From Aedes albopictus (taxonomy: Eukaryota > Arthropoda > Insecta > Diptera > Culicidae): DNA of 64,000 bases. Made by a program: the position numbers and the translations under genes. Under the pieces are notes generated by a model, which saw nothing but the letters and a program-made list of their open reading frames with translations, had not been told where the DNA came from and searched no databases. Numbering within the stretch: the stretch's first letter is position 1; every line of letters starts with the position of its first letter. Location of the stretch: positions 292,989,080 to 293,053,079 of the forward strand of contig NC_085136.1 in NCBI RefSeq assembly GCF_035046485.1, given 5' to 3'. Shown piece after piece: positions 63,030 to 64,000 of this stretch.

Positions 63030-63610
63030 CTACCTCCTGCGAGGACTTGGCCTTGGCCTAGCCGTCTCTTTCTCAACCCGCTGCCTGCTGGTGTTGTAGC
63101 CGATACTGTAGCGAACCGCCAGGTGATCGCTGTGAGCGTAGCTATCGTCTACTTTCCAGTTCGAACTACTTGTTAGGCCAGGACTACAAAAAGTAACGGC
63201 GATGTCGATAGCCAGATCGACAACTAGCATAGCCCAATACCTCTAGCAGGATCTCACCCCGCTGGTTCGTAAAACGACTTCTTCATTCCACGGCCCAGAC
63301 ATTGAAGTCCCCGGCTGTGACCGTCGGCCGTCGCCCTGTCAGCTCGGTGGTCATATATCCAGCATTTGCGTGAATACAGAAGAAGATCCCGTTTTCCTTG
63401 GCTGCGGGGAATTATCCATCGTCTATATCACCGCCATTTTTCCGGACTTATCCACGACCCAATTACCGTTACCGGTGGGTACTCAGTATGTGTCTGCTAT
63501 AATAACGATATCTGGCCCCCACTCAGCAACTGTTTGACACAGCAGATGCTTGGCTGCGTCACAGTGGTTCAGATTCAACTGCACTGTGAATTGACAACTA
63601 TGGCTCATCC
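63030..63610 (-). pseudogene. R1/LOA-like LINE endonuclease remnant
   Basis: Translation on the minus strand gives LQLNLNHCDAAKHLL (about 63575), DIVIIADTY (usually EPY, so the catalytic Glu is replaced by Asp), TAGDFNVWAVE (about 63300), NQRGEILLEVLG, then DVTFCS-like IAVTFCSPGLTSS and SDHLAVRYSIG with the catalytic SDH (about 63110). The order matches R1/LOA-type endonucleases. Stops occur between blocks. Confidence 0.82.
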
Positions 63611-63689
63611 AAAGGCCGTGCACTTTGGAGTTGCCTCGGCCTCGAAGCTTGCTGATCACGGATCACTTCCCTTGTACGAGTATGTCTGA

Positions 63690-64000
63690 TTTAGTGTTCG
63701 TCAGCTTCCAGATCCTTGACATCGCTCCTCATAGCCTTCAATACATCCTAGTACTTGGACTCCTCTGTCTGGAAGACGATCGCATCACTATTCTCGTGCT
63801 TGGCACCTGTCCTCCTACTTTTCCTTGGCCTGGTGTTCCTGCGCTCCTATTCTTCCGACTTTTTCCCCCTATTATTCTTCTTCTTTCTTTCCACCAGGGG
63901 CCAGGGAGTGTTCACCCTCTCAGTTCACCCTAACCTGTGTTGGCTGAGGACCTTTAAATAGTGTTATCCCACTGTTCCTTTAGATCCGGGATGGACCGGC
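63690..64000 (-). pseudogene. R1/LOA-like LINE ORF1 (gag) remnant, cut by window edge
   Basis: Lys/Arg/Glu-rich translation with DAIVFQTEESKY and VLKAMRSDVKDLEADEH, resembling the start of the conserved region of R1-type gag proteins (DAV.I....sY..VLK.mR). It continues past the right edge of the window. Stops are present. Confidence 0.6.

Noticed and set aside
1..64000. CRISPR array, bacterial operons or integrated viral genes
   Set aside because: Repeats are tandem satellites without unique spacers. Gene content is eukaryotic retroelements. No frame resembles a viral structural or replicase protein.

Overview
The window looks like a transposon-saturated intergenic or heterochromatic block from an Aedes-type mosquito. 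The main evidence is an almost intact tRNA-derived SINE that I recognise as Feilai, plus several TA- or 8-bp-flanked MITEs, RTE, R1/LOA-like, I/Loner-like and Jockey/CR1-like LINEs, a BEL/Pao gag fragment, and long tracts of a degenerate 'GAAATTCCTTCAGGAATTCCTCCA' repeat. I found no convincing host gene. All recognisable coding sequence belongs to mobile elements, and a 500-base run of N (60425-60924) is an assembly gap.

Layout. 0.3-3.0 kb is a degenerate octamer array, (TCTTCTGG)n. 4.0-5.7 kb is a perfect pentamer array, (GCAAA)n. 8.6-12.3 kb is a dead RTE LINE hosting a 5'-truncated RNase H-bearing LINE (14-bp target duplication), which itself hosts a TA-flanked Tc1/mariner-like element and a small MITE. 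13.8-18.3 kb holds a full-length LINE with open ORF1 and ORF2, bracketed by 94-bp inverted repeats. 19.9-24 kb carries MITEs, including one whose terminal motif recurs internally. 25.0-27.5 kb is a 2.1-kb segment between perfect 167-bp direct repeats. 28.2-30.6 kb is a Transib-like non-autonomous element with two or three insertions inside it. 31.1-35.2 kb is an element carrying 152-bp tandem repeats.

35.8-46.4 kb is one minus-strand LINE (PHD-finger ORF1, EN-RT ORF2) split by a 5.9-kb TA-flanked element. That element contains a second palindromic element whose arms are arrays of ~160-bp repeats. 46.4-50.1 kb is a BEL/Pao fragment whose gag is split by an RTE remnant. 50.5-54.5 kb is satellite with MITEs and SINEs. 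55.6-56.9 kb is a retroposed, polyadenylated ORF1-only (gag-like, CCHC) element with target duplications and an open reading frame. 56.9-60.1 kb is a nest of MITEs and SINEs, including a SINE split by two later insertions. 61.8-64.0 kb is a decayed R1/LOA-like LINE running off the right edge.

The elements form a stratigraphy rather than a pathway. LINE enzymes (EN, RT) would mobilise themselves, and their machinery plausibly moved the SINEs and the ORF1-only element. The MITEs would depend on transposases (Tc1/mariner, hAT, Transib) not encoded here. LINE 1 (13.9-18.0 kb) and the ORF1-only element look youngest by coding integrity. The RTE, R1/LOA and BEL remnants look oldest.
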